From: Thermoplasmata archaeon | Lineage (GTDB): Archaea; Thermoplasmatota; Thermoplasmata; Lutacidiplasmatales; UBA184 | Direction of reading: 5' to 3' | Length of the DNA stretch: 64,000 nt | Assembly: GCA_022750115.1 (NCBI GenBank) | Contig: JAKIWI010000002.1 | Location: 235,221 to 299,220, forward strand | In this document: piece by piece, positions 27,533 through 36,715 of the stretch | Numbering within the stretch: position 1 is the first letter of the stretch | How the letters are laid out: every line of letters begins with the position of its first letter | Program-made: the position numbers and the translations under genes | The notes under the pieces: model-generated | Database searches by the model: none | What the model saw: the letters and a program-made list of their open reading frames with translations, nothing else | Told to the model about the DNA's origin: nothing

Positions 27533-28954
27533 CTACGAGGCGGGCGCTCCGGCCACCGGACCGGAGGCGGCCGCGAGCGGGGCGAACCGGGCGAGGAAAT
27601 GACGCAGGCGCTCGGGCGCCTCCACCATTCGGACGCCCGTGATCGAGCTCCGACGCTCCCACACACGTCGAACGACGTCGGCGACGTAGGCCAAGTGGGC
27701 CGAGGAGTAGACGCGGCGCGGGATCGCGAGCCGCACGAGCTCGAGGGGAGCGTGCCCGTCGGAAGCGTCATCGCCGAACATCACGGCGCCGACCTCGACG
27801 GTGCGGACGGCGCCTTCCCGGTAGAGCTCGACGACGAGCGCCTGGCCCGGCAGGTCGACTGCCGGCAGGTTTGGAAGGAACCGCCTCACGTCGAGGTAGA
27901 TCCCATGCCCGCCGGGAGGGTGGACGAAGGGGATCCCCTCGGCTTCGAGGAGCGCGGCGAGGTAGCGCACCTGCCCGACCCGATGCGTGAGGTAGTCGAG
28001 CTCGCACGCCTCCTGGAGCCCGATCGAGGCGGCCTCGAGGTCCCGGCGGGCCAGACCACCGTAGGTCGGGAACCCCTCGAACAGGATCAGTTGCTCTTTC
28101 AGGCGGGCGGCGAGCGCACCATCCCGTGTCGCGACGAACCCGCCGATGTTGACGAGGCCGTCCTTCTTCGCGCTCATCGTCGCTCCCTCGGCGAGGTCGA
28201 ACATCGTCCGACCGATCTCGCGGATCGAGGTGCTGGCGAACGCCGGCTCCCGCTCCCGGATGAAGAACGCGTTCTCGGCCCATCGGCACATGTCGAAGTA
28301 CAGCGGAACGCCCGCGGCCCGGCAGACCTCGCGGACCTCGGTGAGGTTGGCGAGCGAGACGGGTTGCCCACCGCCGGTGTTGTTGGTGAGCGTGACCATC
28401 ACGACCGGCACCTCCCCCGGTGTCGCCTCCGTCAGGAGTCGCCGGAGACGGGGGACGTCGACGTTTCCCTTGAACGGATGCAGGCTCGCGAGGTCGTAGG
28501 CCTCGTCGATGGCGAGGTTCACCGCCTTGGCGCCGTTCCGCTCGATGTGCGCCTTCGTCGTGTCAAAGTGCATGTTGTTCGGGATCGTCGTCCCCGGACG
28601 CGCGAGGAGGCTGAACAGGAGGTTCTCGGCCGCGCGTCCCTGATGGGCCGGGATGACGTGCGGGAAGCCGGTGATCCCGCGCACCGTCTCCTCGAAATGA
28701 GTGAAGTTACGGCTCCCCGCGTAGGACTCATCGCCCACCATGAGCCCGGCCCACTGGCGGTCGCTCATCGCGGAGGTGCCCGAGTCGGTGAGCAGGTCGA
28801 TGTAGACCTCGTCCGAGCGGAGCTGGAACAGGTTGTAGCCGGAACGTCGGAGGGCGGCTTCCCGTTCCTCGATCGACGGCAGCCGGATCGACTCGACGAC
28901 CTTGACCTTGTACGGTTCGACCGGCGGCCGCGACTCGCGTGGAGTCGGCGCCAA
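27533..28954 (-). CDS. tnaA: Tryptophanase (PLP-dependent beta-eliminating lyase)
   Basis: 473 aa; TMSAKKDGLVNIGGF PLP-Lys motif, EGFPTYGGLARRDLEA, PPGGHGIYLD, IPRRVYSSAHL; HFDTT (Asp) and VEVG (Val) match tryptophanase rather than tyrosine phenol-lyase residues. Confidence 0.85.
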   Translation of the reverse strand: MAPTPRESRPPVEPYKVKVVESIRLPSIEEREAALRRSGYNLFQLRSDEVYIDLLTDSGTSAMSDRQWAGLMVGDESYAGSRNFTHFEETVRGITGFPHVIPAHQGRAAENLLFSLLARPGTTIPNNMHFDTTKAHIERNGAKAVNLAIDEAYDLASLHPFKGNVDVPRLRRLLTEATPGEVPVVMVTLTNNTGGGQPVSLANLTEVREVCRAAGVPLYFDMCRWAENAFFIREREPAFASTSIREIGRTMFDLAEGATMSAKKDGLVNIGGFVATRDGALAARLKEQLILFEGFPTYGGLARRDLEAASIGLQEACELDYLTHRVGQVRYLAALLEAEGIPFVHPPGGHGIYLDVRRFLPNLPAVDLPGQALVVELYREGAVRTVEVGAVMFGDDASDGHAPLELVRLAIPRRVYSSAHLAYVADVVRRVWERRSSITGVRMVEAPERLRHFLARFAPLAAASGPVAGAPAS

Positions 28955-28975
28955 CGGGTCGAGGACCGAGACCCG

Positions 28976-28986
28976 CGTTATAAACC
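28976..28986 (-). promoter_or_regulatory. TATA-like box for tnaA (ggtttataacg)
   Basis: Reverse-strand GGTTTATAACG centred about 27 nt upstream of the start codon at 28954; spacing expected for a leaderless archaeal transcript. Confidence 0.6.
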
Positions 28987-29385
28987 TCAGTCCGCGCCCT
29001 CACGGCGCTTCGGCTTGCGGCGGGCTTTGGACTTCGACGCGGAGCTCGTGCGGCGCAAGGTCGGGCGGATGCGGGCCCGCCGTCCAACGGGCCGCGCCTT
29101 GAGCCGCACGACCGCCGGCTCCGCCATCGGGTTCGTGAGGACGAGCGTGTAGTCCCCGGGGCTCTCGGGGTCGAACAGGATCTTCGCGCGGCCGGCCAGC
29201 CGGACCCGCTGGACGATCGTGCCGGCGCGGTGGCCGAGCATTACGATGAAGCTGCGGCCGGGTCGCTCGTTCTCGAGCGCCATCTCGAACTCGCAGGCGC
29301 TCGAGTCGAGATGCACGTCGAGCCGGATCCCCCCGCCCGGCTCGAGCACGAGGAACTTCGGAAGGTCGCGGAGACCGATCGCCAA
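28987..29385 (-). CDS. Small protein of unknown function with predicted beta-rich body and Lys/Arg-rich C-terminal tail
   Basis: 132 aa ORF (TTG start); tail RRARIRPTLRRTSSASKSKARRKPKRREGAD. Confidence 0.5.
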   Translation of the reverse strand: MAIGLRDLPKFLVLEPGGGIRLDVHLDSSACEFEMALENERPGRSFIVMLGHRAGTIVQRVRLAGRAKILFDPESPGDYTLVLTNPMAEPAVVRLKARPVGRRARIRPTLRRTSSASKSKARRKPKRREGAD

Positions 29386-29490
29386 ACTTGCTCCAACGTA
29401 ATCACTTCGTCAAAGCAGAAAACCCTTGACCGTCGGTTCCGCACCGTTCCCAGCGCGGACGTTATCAGGCACGACAGTTCGTCGCGGCCG

Positions 29491-29931
29491 ATGGCGGCAG
29501 TTCGTACGGCGGAGGCGGTCTGGGAACACGACCTGGCAAAGGGAAGCGGGCGCGTGAAGGGCCTGAGCGGAGCGCTTCCGGAGATGCCCGTCAGCTGGGC
29601 CGCGCGGACCGAGATGGCGTCCGGCGGCAAGACGAGCCCCGAGGAGCTCCTCGCGGCGGCGCACGCCAGCTGCTTTTCGATGGCCCTCGCGGCCGGCCTC
29701 GGCCGCGGCGGAACCCCGCCGGAGCGCCTCTCCGTCTCGGCGAGCGTGACGTTCGACAAGGTCGGGGACGCCTGGAAGGTCACGACGAGCAAGCTCGTCG
29801 TGCACGGCAAGGTCCCGGGCTCGACGCAGGAGATGTTCGCCGCCGCCGCGAAAGCGGCGAGCGAAGGTTGCCCGATCTCGGGCGCCCTCCACGGCAACGT
29901 CGCGATCAGCGTCGAGGCGAAGCTCGACTAG
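29491..29931 (+). CDS. OsmC/Ohr family peroxiredoxin-like protein
   Basis: 146 aa from ATG 29491; GKTSPEELLAAAHASCFSMALAAGL and GCPISGAL motifs of the OsmC family; TATA-like gttatc about 28 nt upstream. Confidence 0.85.
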   Translation: MAAVRTAEAVWEHDLAKGSGRVKGLSGALPEMPVSWAARTEMASGGKTSPEELLAAAHASCFSMALAAGLGRGGTPPERLSVSASVTFDKVGDAWKVTTSKLVVHGKVPGSTQEMFAAAAKAASEGCPISGALHGNVAISVEAKLD

Positions 29932-29961
29932 GACCGACGCCGCCCGGTCCGATCGACCGGG

Positions 29962-30927
29962 TCAGCTCTGCGGCGCGGAAGCGGCCGCGGAGCCCGCGGG
30001 AGCCGGTCCTTCGGTGACGCGGACGACGGTCCGGACCTCGCTGCTCCCGCGCACCAGCACGACGTCGACGGCCCCGCCGATCGGCACCTGACTGAGCGCG
30101 ACCAAGAGGTCCCGGAGCTGGGCGATCGCTTTCGGCCCGATGCGGACGACGATGTCCCCGGCCCGCACGCCGGCGAGTCCCGCCGGTCCGCCGTCGACCA
30201 CTTCGACGACCATCACGCCCGTGGGCTTCGCACCCGGTCCATCGCCATCGAGCCGCGTGACGGCCTGGATGCCGAGCCACGGCCGGACGACGCGTCCGCG
30301 CTCGAGAAGCTGGTCGACGACCCACCGCGTCGTGTTCGAGGGGATCGCAAATCCGACGCCTTGCGCGAACGGGACGATCGCCGTGTTCACGCCGATCACC
30401 CTTCCGTTGAGGTCGGCGAGGGGGCCCCCGCTGTTGCCGGGGTTGATCGCGGCGTCCGTCTGGACGAGTCCCTCCAGCACGTGGGTCGCCCACGGGAGTG
30501 GGCGACCGACGGCGCTGACCACGCCCAGCGAAACGGACGGGGAACCCGGGAGTCCCAGCGAGTTGCCGATCGCAAGGGCGAATTGGCCGACGCGGAGCCG
30601 GTCGGAATCGGCGAACGTCACGGCGGGCGGTCCCTTTCGGACGACCCGGAGCAGCGCGAGGTCGGTCAGCGGGTCGACGCCGACCAGTTCCCCCGAGACG
30701 ACCGCCCCGTCCGCGAACGTGACGGTGATCTGACCGGGTTCCTTGACCACGTGGTAGTTCGTGACGACGTGGCCCCGGTCGTCCACCACGAACCCGGTCC
30801 CGGAGGCGACCTCTTCGCCCATCCGCCGGTGGCGGCGGCGTTCCGTCGAGCGGAGCACGCGAACCACGCTCGGCGTGAGCGCCGCCACGGCGGCGACGAG
30901 CTCCTCCTGCTGGGCCGCGAGCGCCAA
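29962..30927 (-). CDS. HtrA/DegP-like trypsin-family serine protease with PDZ domain
   Basis: VVTNYHVV (His), DLALLRV (Asp), INPGNSGGPL (Ser); PDZ GVMVVEVVDGGPAGLAGVRAGDIVVRIG. Confidence 0.9.
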   Translation of the reverse strand: MALAAQQEELVAAVAALTPSVVRVLRSTERRRHRRMGEEVASGTGFVVDDRGHVVTNYHVVKEPGQITVTFADGAVVSGELVGVDPLTDLALLRVVRKGPPAVTFADSDRLRVGQFALAIGNSLGLPGSPSVSLGVVSAVGRPLPWATHVLEGLVQTDAAINPGNSGGPLADLNGRVIGVNTAIVPFAQGVGFAIPSNTTRWVVDQLLERGRVVRPWLGIQAVTRLDGDGPGAKPTGVMVVEVVDGGPAGLAGVRAGDIVVRIGPKAIAQLRDLLVALSQVPIGGAVDVVLVRGSSEVRTVVRVTEGPAPAGSAAASAPQS

Positions 30928-31038
30928 GGTTTCGAGATCGGCTCGCCTACCGGCCGGGCCACGGAAAAGGTACCCCCGGAGACGGCGTCGGTTGCGGCGC
31001 CGGCTCCGGGGTCGTCGGGAACGGCAGGTCCATCGTCC

Positions 31039-31287
31039 CTACTGGGCGAGCAGGGCGTCGAGCTTCGCCCGGATCTCCGCCTCGTTCTTGCTCCCTTGGC
31101 GTCCGCCTTCCCAGCGGGCGTCGACGAGCTTGACGAGAAGGTCGGCGAGCTCGTCCATCCACGGCCCTTCCTTCGCGTCGAATCGCTTCTTGATCTTGTC
31201 ACGGAGGAGCTCGTTGTACGCCTTGTACGCGCTCCACACCCACGGTCCGTAGCTCGGCCCTTCGTCGGATCCTTCGTCGTGCGTCAT
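31039..31287 (-). CDS. Hypothetical small protein
   Basis: 82 aa ORF MTHDEGSDEGPSYGPWVWSAYKAYNELLRDKIKKRFDAKEG...; normal composition, downstream of a good start. Confidence 0.45.
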   Translation of the reverse strand: MTHDEGSDEGPSYGPWVWSAYKAYNELLRDKIKKRFDAKEGPWMDELADLLVKLVDARWEGGRQGSKNEAEIRAKLDALLAQ

Positions 31288-31556
31288 GTTGTTTTCCTGC
31301 GCCGGACTTGCCAGCGAAGATCCTCACCGCTCGGAGGGGATATTGAGCGGACAACGCCGGCTCCAGTCACACCCTGCTCGGCCGAGACCGGGAGTCGCCG
31401 CCCGGACGAGCACGCTCCGCGGAGGGGCTCTCCACCCCCCGCACGGTCGCGAGAACGGGAGTCGTCGTCGAGGCCGGCAACCAGCGGGGAGGCTTCCCCA
31501 CGGCTGAGACGAGAGAGGGGAGTTAATGAGGGGACCCGGCTCCGCTATCCGCACCC

Positions 31557-34085
31557 ATGCGGACGAGGTGGGGTCTCGGTCTCCTCGCAATCCTCGCCGT
31601 TGCGGCGCTTTTGATCGTGCCGGCCGCGAGCGCGTCCTACCGCATCTCGGCGGCCAGCCCGTCGCTCCCGTCCGCTCCGACCTCGGTCGCGACGGGAGCG
31701 CAACTCCTCGCGGGCGCCCAGGCGTCCCTCCAAGCCCGAGCCCTGAACGCGAGCGCTCCGTCGGGATGGACGAACGTTACACCGGCGGGCGGTCCGGGTG
31801 CACGGACTCATGCGGATCTCGTCTACGATGCGGCGATGGGGGCTGTGCTGCTGTTCGGTGGCCGGTCGTCGGTATTCCTCAACGACACGTGGACCTACTC
31901 GGCCGGCCACTGGACTCCGTTGCACGGTCCTCGCGCTCCGGGCCCGCGCCAGGCCGCGGCGATGGCCTACGACGACGCGACGGGGACCGTCCTCCTGTTC
32001 GGCGGGTTCAACGGCGGCTACCTGGCGGACACCTGGTCGTTCGCGCAGGGCAACTGGACGCGCTTGCATCCGGCGACGAGCCCGGCGGCGCGCGCCGACG
32101 CGGGGATCGCCTTCGACCCGAAGACCGGGTCGGTGATCCTGTTCGGCGGCGCCTCTCCTTCGCTGCGGAACGATACGTGGCAGTTCTTCGGCGGCACATG
32201 GTCCTCGATCGCCAGCGCCCATGCCCCCTCGCCGCGGTCCGACCTGACGCTCGTCGAGGATCCCGAGGCGGGCGGCGTCGTCCTGTTCGGCGGCGAGGCA
32301 ACGCGCTCCCAGAACGACACGTGGCTGTTGCAGGCGGGCTCCTGGGCGAACCTCTCGGGCGCCGTCGCGCCGTCGCCGCGCTCCGGCTCGGTGGCGAGCT
32401 ACGACTCCGTCGACGGGTACGTCGTGCTGTTCGGCGGTGCGACCGGACCTTCGGCGAACCAGACCTGGCAGTTCCGCGCCCACGTTTGGACCGAGTTGTT
32501 CCCCCCGCAAGCTCCTCCGACCCGATCCTTCGCCGGCGCCGCATTCGACCCCGTCGCGGGCGCGGCGTTGCTGTTCGGCGGCGGCACGGGGGCGAACACG
32601 TTCTCGGACCTCTGGGCCTACCGCGCCGCGCCGGCGACCTTCTCCTGGCTCAACGTGACGACGGCGAACGCGCCCGCCGCGCGCACCCAGGCCGCGTTTG
32701 CCTACGACCCCGCCGACGGCTACGTGCTCCTCTTCGGCGGCGAGAACCACCAGGCGAACAACGCGTCCGTCCCGTTCTTCCACGACACCTGGAGCTATCG
32801 CGGCGGGGTCTGGGCGAAGCTCCTCGTCGGAACCTCCCCCTCGGCCCGCCGCGGCGCGATGATGGAGTATGACCCGCACCTCGGCGCGATGGTCCTGTTC
32901 GGTGGCTCGAACACCACGAGCTACCTGAACGACACGTGGAAGTTCCGCGGGGGGACGTGGACGCACCTCGTCACCTCCATCGCCCCCCCTCCGCGCCGGA
33001 GCGGTTCCTTCGCCTGGGATCCCTCGACCGCCTCGATGGTGCTGTACGGGGGCCACAACGGCACGGGCGGCGGCCGCAATGGATGGTACGGCATCTACAA
33101 CGACACCTGGGAGTACCGCTCGACCGGTTGGACTCGGGTGAGCGGCTCCCCGTCCCCCGAGCCGCGCGCCGAAGCGCTGCTCGCCTACGACCCGACCGAG
33201 GCGCAGTTGGTACTGTTCGGAGGATACGAGCAGAACCACTCGCACCCGTGGGAGGAGGAGCTGAACAGCACGTGGACGTTCCATGACGGCCGCTGGACGA
33301 ACCTGACCGCCCTCCTCGGGGGCCGGGCTCCTCTGCACCGGGACGGAGCTGGGTTCGTGTACGACCCGGCGGCGGGCGCCCTCTATCTGTTCGGGGGCGA
33401 CGACAACACGCCGAACCCGATCAACACGACGTGGACGTTCGCGTTCGACCGATGGACCGAGGTCTGCAACTGCCACGCGACGCTCTGGACGGCGGACCAT
33501 GCGACCTACGACGCGGCCGACGGCTACATCGTGACGCCGGCGGGCCACGCGGCGCTCCTCTCCACCGTGATCTTCGCTCCCCTGGCGTTCGTGAGCGCAT
33601 CGGCGACGCCGAACCCGGTCGACGCCAACCACACCACGTTCCTGACGGCGTGGTCGGGAGGGGGTTCGGGTCCGCTGTCGATCGCCTGGGATCTCGGCGG
33701 CGGCCGTCTCGCTTCGGGGACCGGCGTGTCCGCGGTGTTCTCCCTGCCGGGCTCCGTCCGAGTGACGGTCTGGGCGAACGGCTCGGGCGTCGGCGTCGTC
33801 GCCGCGAATCTCACCATCACGGTCGATCCAGCTCTCGGCGCGGCGCTCCGGGTCACTCCGAAACACGTCTCCCTCGGTTCGCCCATCACAGCGAATGCCT
33901 CGTACTCGGGTGGGACCGGCCCGTATTCTTGGTCGTTCTCGGGGCTTCCGGCGGGATGCCCGCCGCCCTCGACCCTCGTCTTTTCGTGCACCCCGAGCGC
34001 GACCGGGAATTTCACGATCGATTTCCGGGTCGTCGATGCGACCGGCGCCAATGCGAGCGCGTCCGCGACCGTAACGGTCAGCTAG
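31557..34085 (+). CDS. Secreted kelch-repeat surface protein (kelch-1), lacks the C-terminal TM anchor
   Basis: 842 aa; signal LLAILAVAALLIVPAASA; repeated VLLFGGxxxxxLNDTWxxxxGxW units; ends at ASATVTVS immediately after an Ig-like domain. Confidence 0.85.
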   Translation: MRTRWGLGLLAILAVAALLIVPAASASYRISAASPSLPSAPTSVATGAQLLAGAQASLQARALNASAPSGWTNVTPAGGPGARTHADLVYDAAMGAVLLFGGRSSVFLNDTWTYSAGHWTPLHGPRAPGPRQAAAMAYDDATGTVLLFGGFNGGYLADTWSFAQGNWTRLHPATSPAARADAGIAFDPKTGSVILFGGASPSLRNDTWQFFGGTWSSIASAHAPSPRSDLTLVEDPEAGGVVLFGGEATRSQNDTWLLQAGSWANLSGAVAPSPRSGSVASYDSVDGYVVLFGGATGPSANQTWQFRAHVWTELFPPQAPPTRSFAGAAFDPVAGAALLFGGGTGANTFSDLWAYRAAPATFSWLNVTTANAPAARTQAAFAYDPADGYVLLFGGENHQANNASVPFFHDTWSYRGGVWAKLLVGTSPSARRGAMMEYDPHLGAMVLFGGSNTTSYLNDTWKFRGGTWTHLVTSIAPPPRRSGSFAWDPSTASMVLYGGHNGTGGGRNGWYGIYNDTWEYRSTGWTRVSGSPSPEPRAEALLAYDPTEAQLVLFGGYEQNHSHPWEEELNSTWTFHDGRWTNLTALLGGRAPLHRDGAGFVYDPAAGALYLFGGDDNTPNPINTTWTFAFDRWTEVCNCHATLWTADHATYDAADGYIVTPAGHAALLSTVIFAPLAFVSASATPNPVDANHTTFLTAWSGGGSGPLSIAWDLGGGRLASGTGVSAVFSLPGSVRVTVWANGSGVGVVAANLTITVDPALGAALRVTPKHVSLGSPITANASYSGGTGPYSWSFSGLPAGCPPPSTLVFSCTPSATGNFTIDFRVVDATGANASASATVTVS

Positions 34086-36492
34086 TTCCCGGAGAGCGAC
34101 GTCACCGACGGGCCGCGCGCGCCCGGGCGCGGACCTTCGCCGAGCGACGGGCGGTCGAGAGGCTCGACGGTCGGTGGACCGGCGGGGGATCCGGCGTGCC
34201 GCGCCACACGGCCACGCTTCCCACCGCACCGAGTAGGCCGAGCCCGCTGCCCGCGATCAGGTCCGGCAGCGACACGCGATGTTGGGTCGAGCCAAGCCCG
34301 GACGCCGGACTGAGCGAGTCCGACGTGCCCACGACCTTGGTTCCGCCCTTCGGGGCGAATCCGCCGGGATGGGAGGTGCCGGGAGTCCCGCCGATCGGCG
34401 GGGTGGAGTTCGCCGTCGTGTTGTTTCCGTCGCCGGACCCCGTATCGTTCCCCGAGTCGTTCGTGCCGGTCTGATTCGTCCCGTTCGTCGCGGAGGCGTT
34501 CTCCGTGACGAGGGCGACCCCGTATCCGCCGAGGTGGACGACGTTGCTCGGACCGGGGACGGTCGCCAACGACGAGCGGTCCAGTTCCACGACGTGGGTG
34601 ACCGGGTCCGCCGTCTCGACATAGGAGCGGTTGTCCAGGATCTCGACGGAGCGGACCGTCATGTTGCGCCCCGCCACGCTCACCGGGATCGTCACCGGCA
34701 ACGCCGCGCGGTTGACCAGAAGGACATGGACCGTCGAGGCGTTCCCGGTCGCAAGGGAGCCGACGACGCCGGTGGCGTCCGTGTCGACCGCGAGCGGCGT
34801 GGCACCGGCCGGCGTTGCGCTCGCCCAAAGCGAGAGAGCCCAGTACGGCGCGTAGCGGGTGTCGTTGTCGCTCGTCCCCTCGCTCGTCAGCCCGAACCCC
34901 CAGCCGCCGATCGGCTGGGTCACGGTGGCGTTCTGCTGGAGCGCGGACGTGAGCGTGAAGTAGACGAAATCGGAGACGTTCTGCGCCGAGGCGTTGAGAA
35001 GCGTCGAGACCAGCCAGGCCGCGCCGAGGAGCGTCTGCTGGCGGGGGTCCGACCCGGTCGCGGCGTTGCCCGGGCTCCCGCCGACCCCGTTCAGGTTCGA
35101 CTCCGTCACCAGGACGGGAACGTGGTTCCCTGTCGCGTTGAACCAGTCGGACGCCGCGACCGACGGAGGCAGGAAGTTCAGGTCGGAGATGCTCGCCGTC
35201 GCGTGGAACAGGCTTGCGTCGGCCGTACCGGTTCCCGGCTCGGTGCCCGGGGCGCAGTAGCTGTTGTTGACGACGCAGATGCCGGCCGCGGGATAGTAAT
35301 GGAACGAGAGGTAGCCGACCCCCTGGGTCTGGGCCGCGAACTCCGCGGCGTAGGTCCGGTTCGTCATCACGTCGGAGCCGACGAGGGCGGTCGGGTCGTA
35401 GGCGTGGATCGTGTGGGCGGCGAGGTTGAACAGGGCGATGTAACGCCCGACGATCGTCGCGTTCACGAGGGGCATCTCGTTGCCGAAGTTCCAGTACCGG
35501 ACCGGTTCGTGGCTCGATGTCGTGTGGTTCAGGACCGCGTCGAGGTAGGAGACGAGGGCCGCGTTCGTCGGGAAGTAGCCGGTCGAGCCGGCGAACGGTA
35601 CCATGAGGCTTTGGTCGAGCGGCATCCCGCCCGGCAGGATGTTGCCATCGCCCCACGAGCCGGCAGGGAGCGACACGAGGAGGTGCGCGCCGAGGCTGCC
35701 CGCGAGCCCGGCGGCGGCGTCGAACCCGGTGAAGTTGAACCTCGGAACGCCCGTCGCGGAGTTCCAGCTCGCCTGGGTCCCGATCGACGCGATGCCGACT
35801 CGAACGACGTCGAGACCCAGGGGGGCGGCGAGGGAGCGGTAGTCCGGATCCGTTACGACCGCGAGCCCACCGGCGAGCCCCGGCCCCTGGAGAAAGACGC
35901 CGGCTTCCGTCGGCCGGGCCGGTGCGGGAGCATTGGCGTGGACCGTGACGGGGAGAATCGGCTCGCTGGTCCCGACGACCTGGTAGAGGTCGGGCATGAC
36001 GGTCGTTTGCCGGGTGAGCGTGCCGTACTGGAGGTTCTCGGTCCAGTTCGCGGTGTCGTTCCCGCCGTTCCGCCAGACCGACCACTGCCAGAGCGAGAGG
36101 GTCGGGAGGTTGTCCGAACCGCCCGGGATCTGGTCGGGGAACGCCCAGTTCGGAACCGGGTTCGTCACGAGCCGCACGTTCACGCCGGGGAACACGCTAT
36201 TGGCGTCCAGGACGATCCAGTAGCTCCGGCCGTGCGCCGATGCCTCACCCGAGCTCGTGGAGTCCGAGATGTTCGCGAACTGCCCTGCGCCGAGCGAAAA
36301 ACTCCCCGACGTCCCGTCCGTCAGAAGGAGGTCGTCGATCACGCCCCCACGCGCCGCCGTCGTGACGGACGCCGGGTGAGCCGGAGCGCTCGACGGCGCC
36401 CCTGGGTGCTCGGAGAACGCCACCCCGCTCGCCAGCACCACGAGGAGAACCCCAACGGCGATGAGCCATCGGGGGAACAACATCGGTGTCAC
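34082..36492 (-). CDS. Secreted clan GH-A-like glycoside hydrolase (GH-1) with C-terminal TM segment
   Basis: 796 aa; signal LIAVGVLLVVLASGVAF; YWNFGNEMP (putative acid/base Glu), VLVTESNLN (putative nucleophile Glu); C-terminal LPDLIAGSGLGLLGAVGSVAVW. Confidence 0.65.
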
Positions 36493-36715
36493 GAATCCAA
36501 AGACCGACCTCGGGTGCGCCCGGGGTGAGCCTCAGCGTTCCGTATTACGTATCAATGTGTATAAGGACCTACGTGCCCGGAGCCGACACGTCGCCCCTCG
36601 GCGCGCCGGGGGTCCGGCCGTTGGCGCGTCTCACGGACGGCGCGAGGGACCGACGGGAGCTCGCCGGGAATCATCCCCGGGGGTGTAATAAGCTGGGGCG
36701 GACCGGCGGCGGCCG

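Noticed and set aside
31545-34229. 894-aa minus-strand ORF
   Set aside because: Antisense shadow of kelch-1; composition dominated by Arg/Gly/Val/Glu.
34279-36528. 749-aa plus-strand ORF antisense to GH-1
   Set aside because: Shadow frame; GH-1 has signal peptide, catalytic motifs and a collinear paralog.
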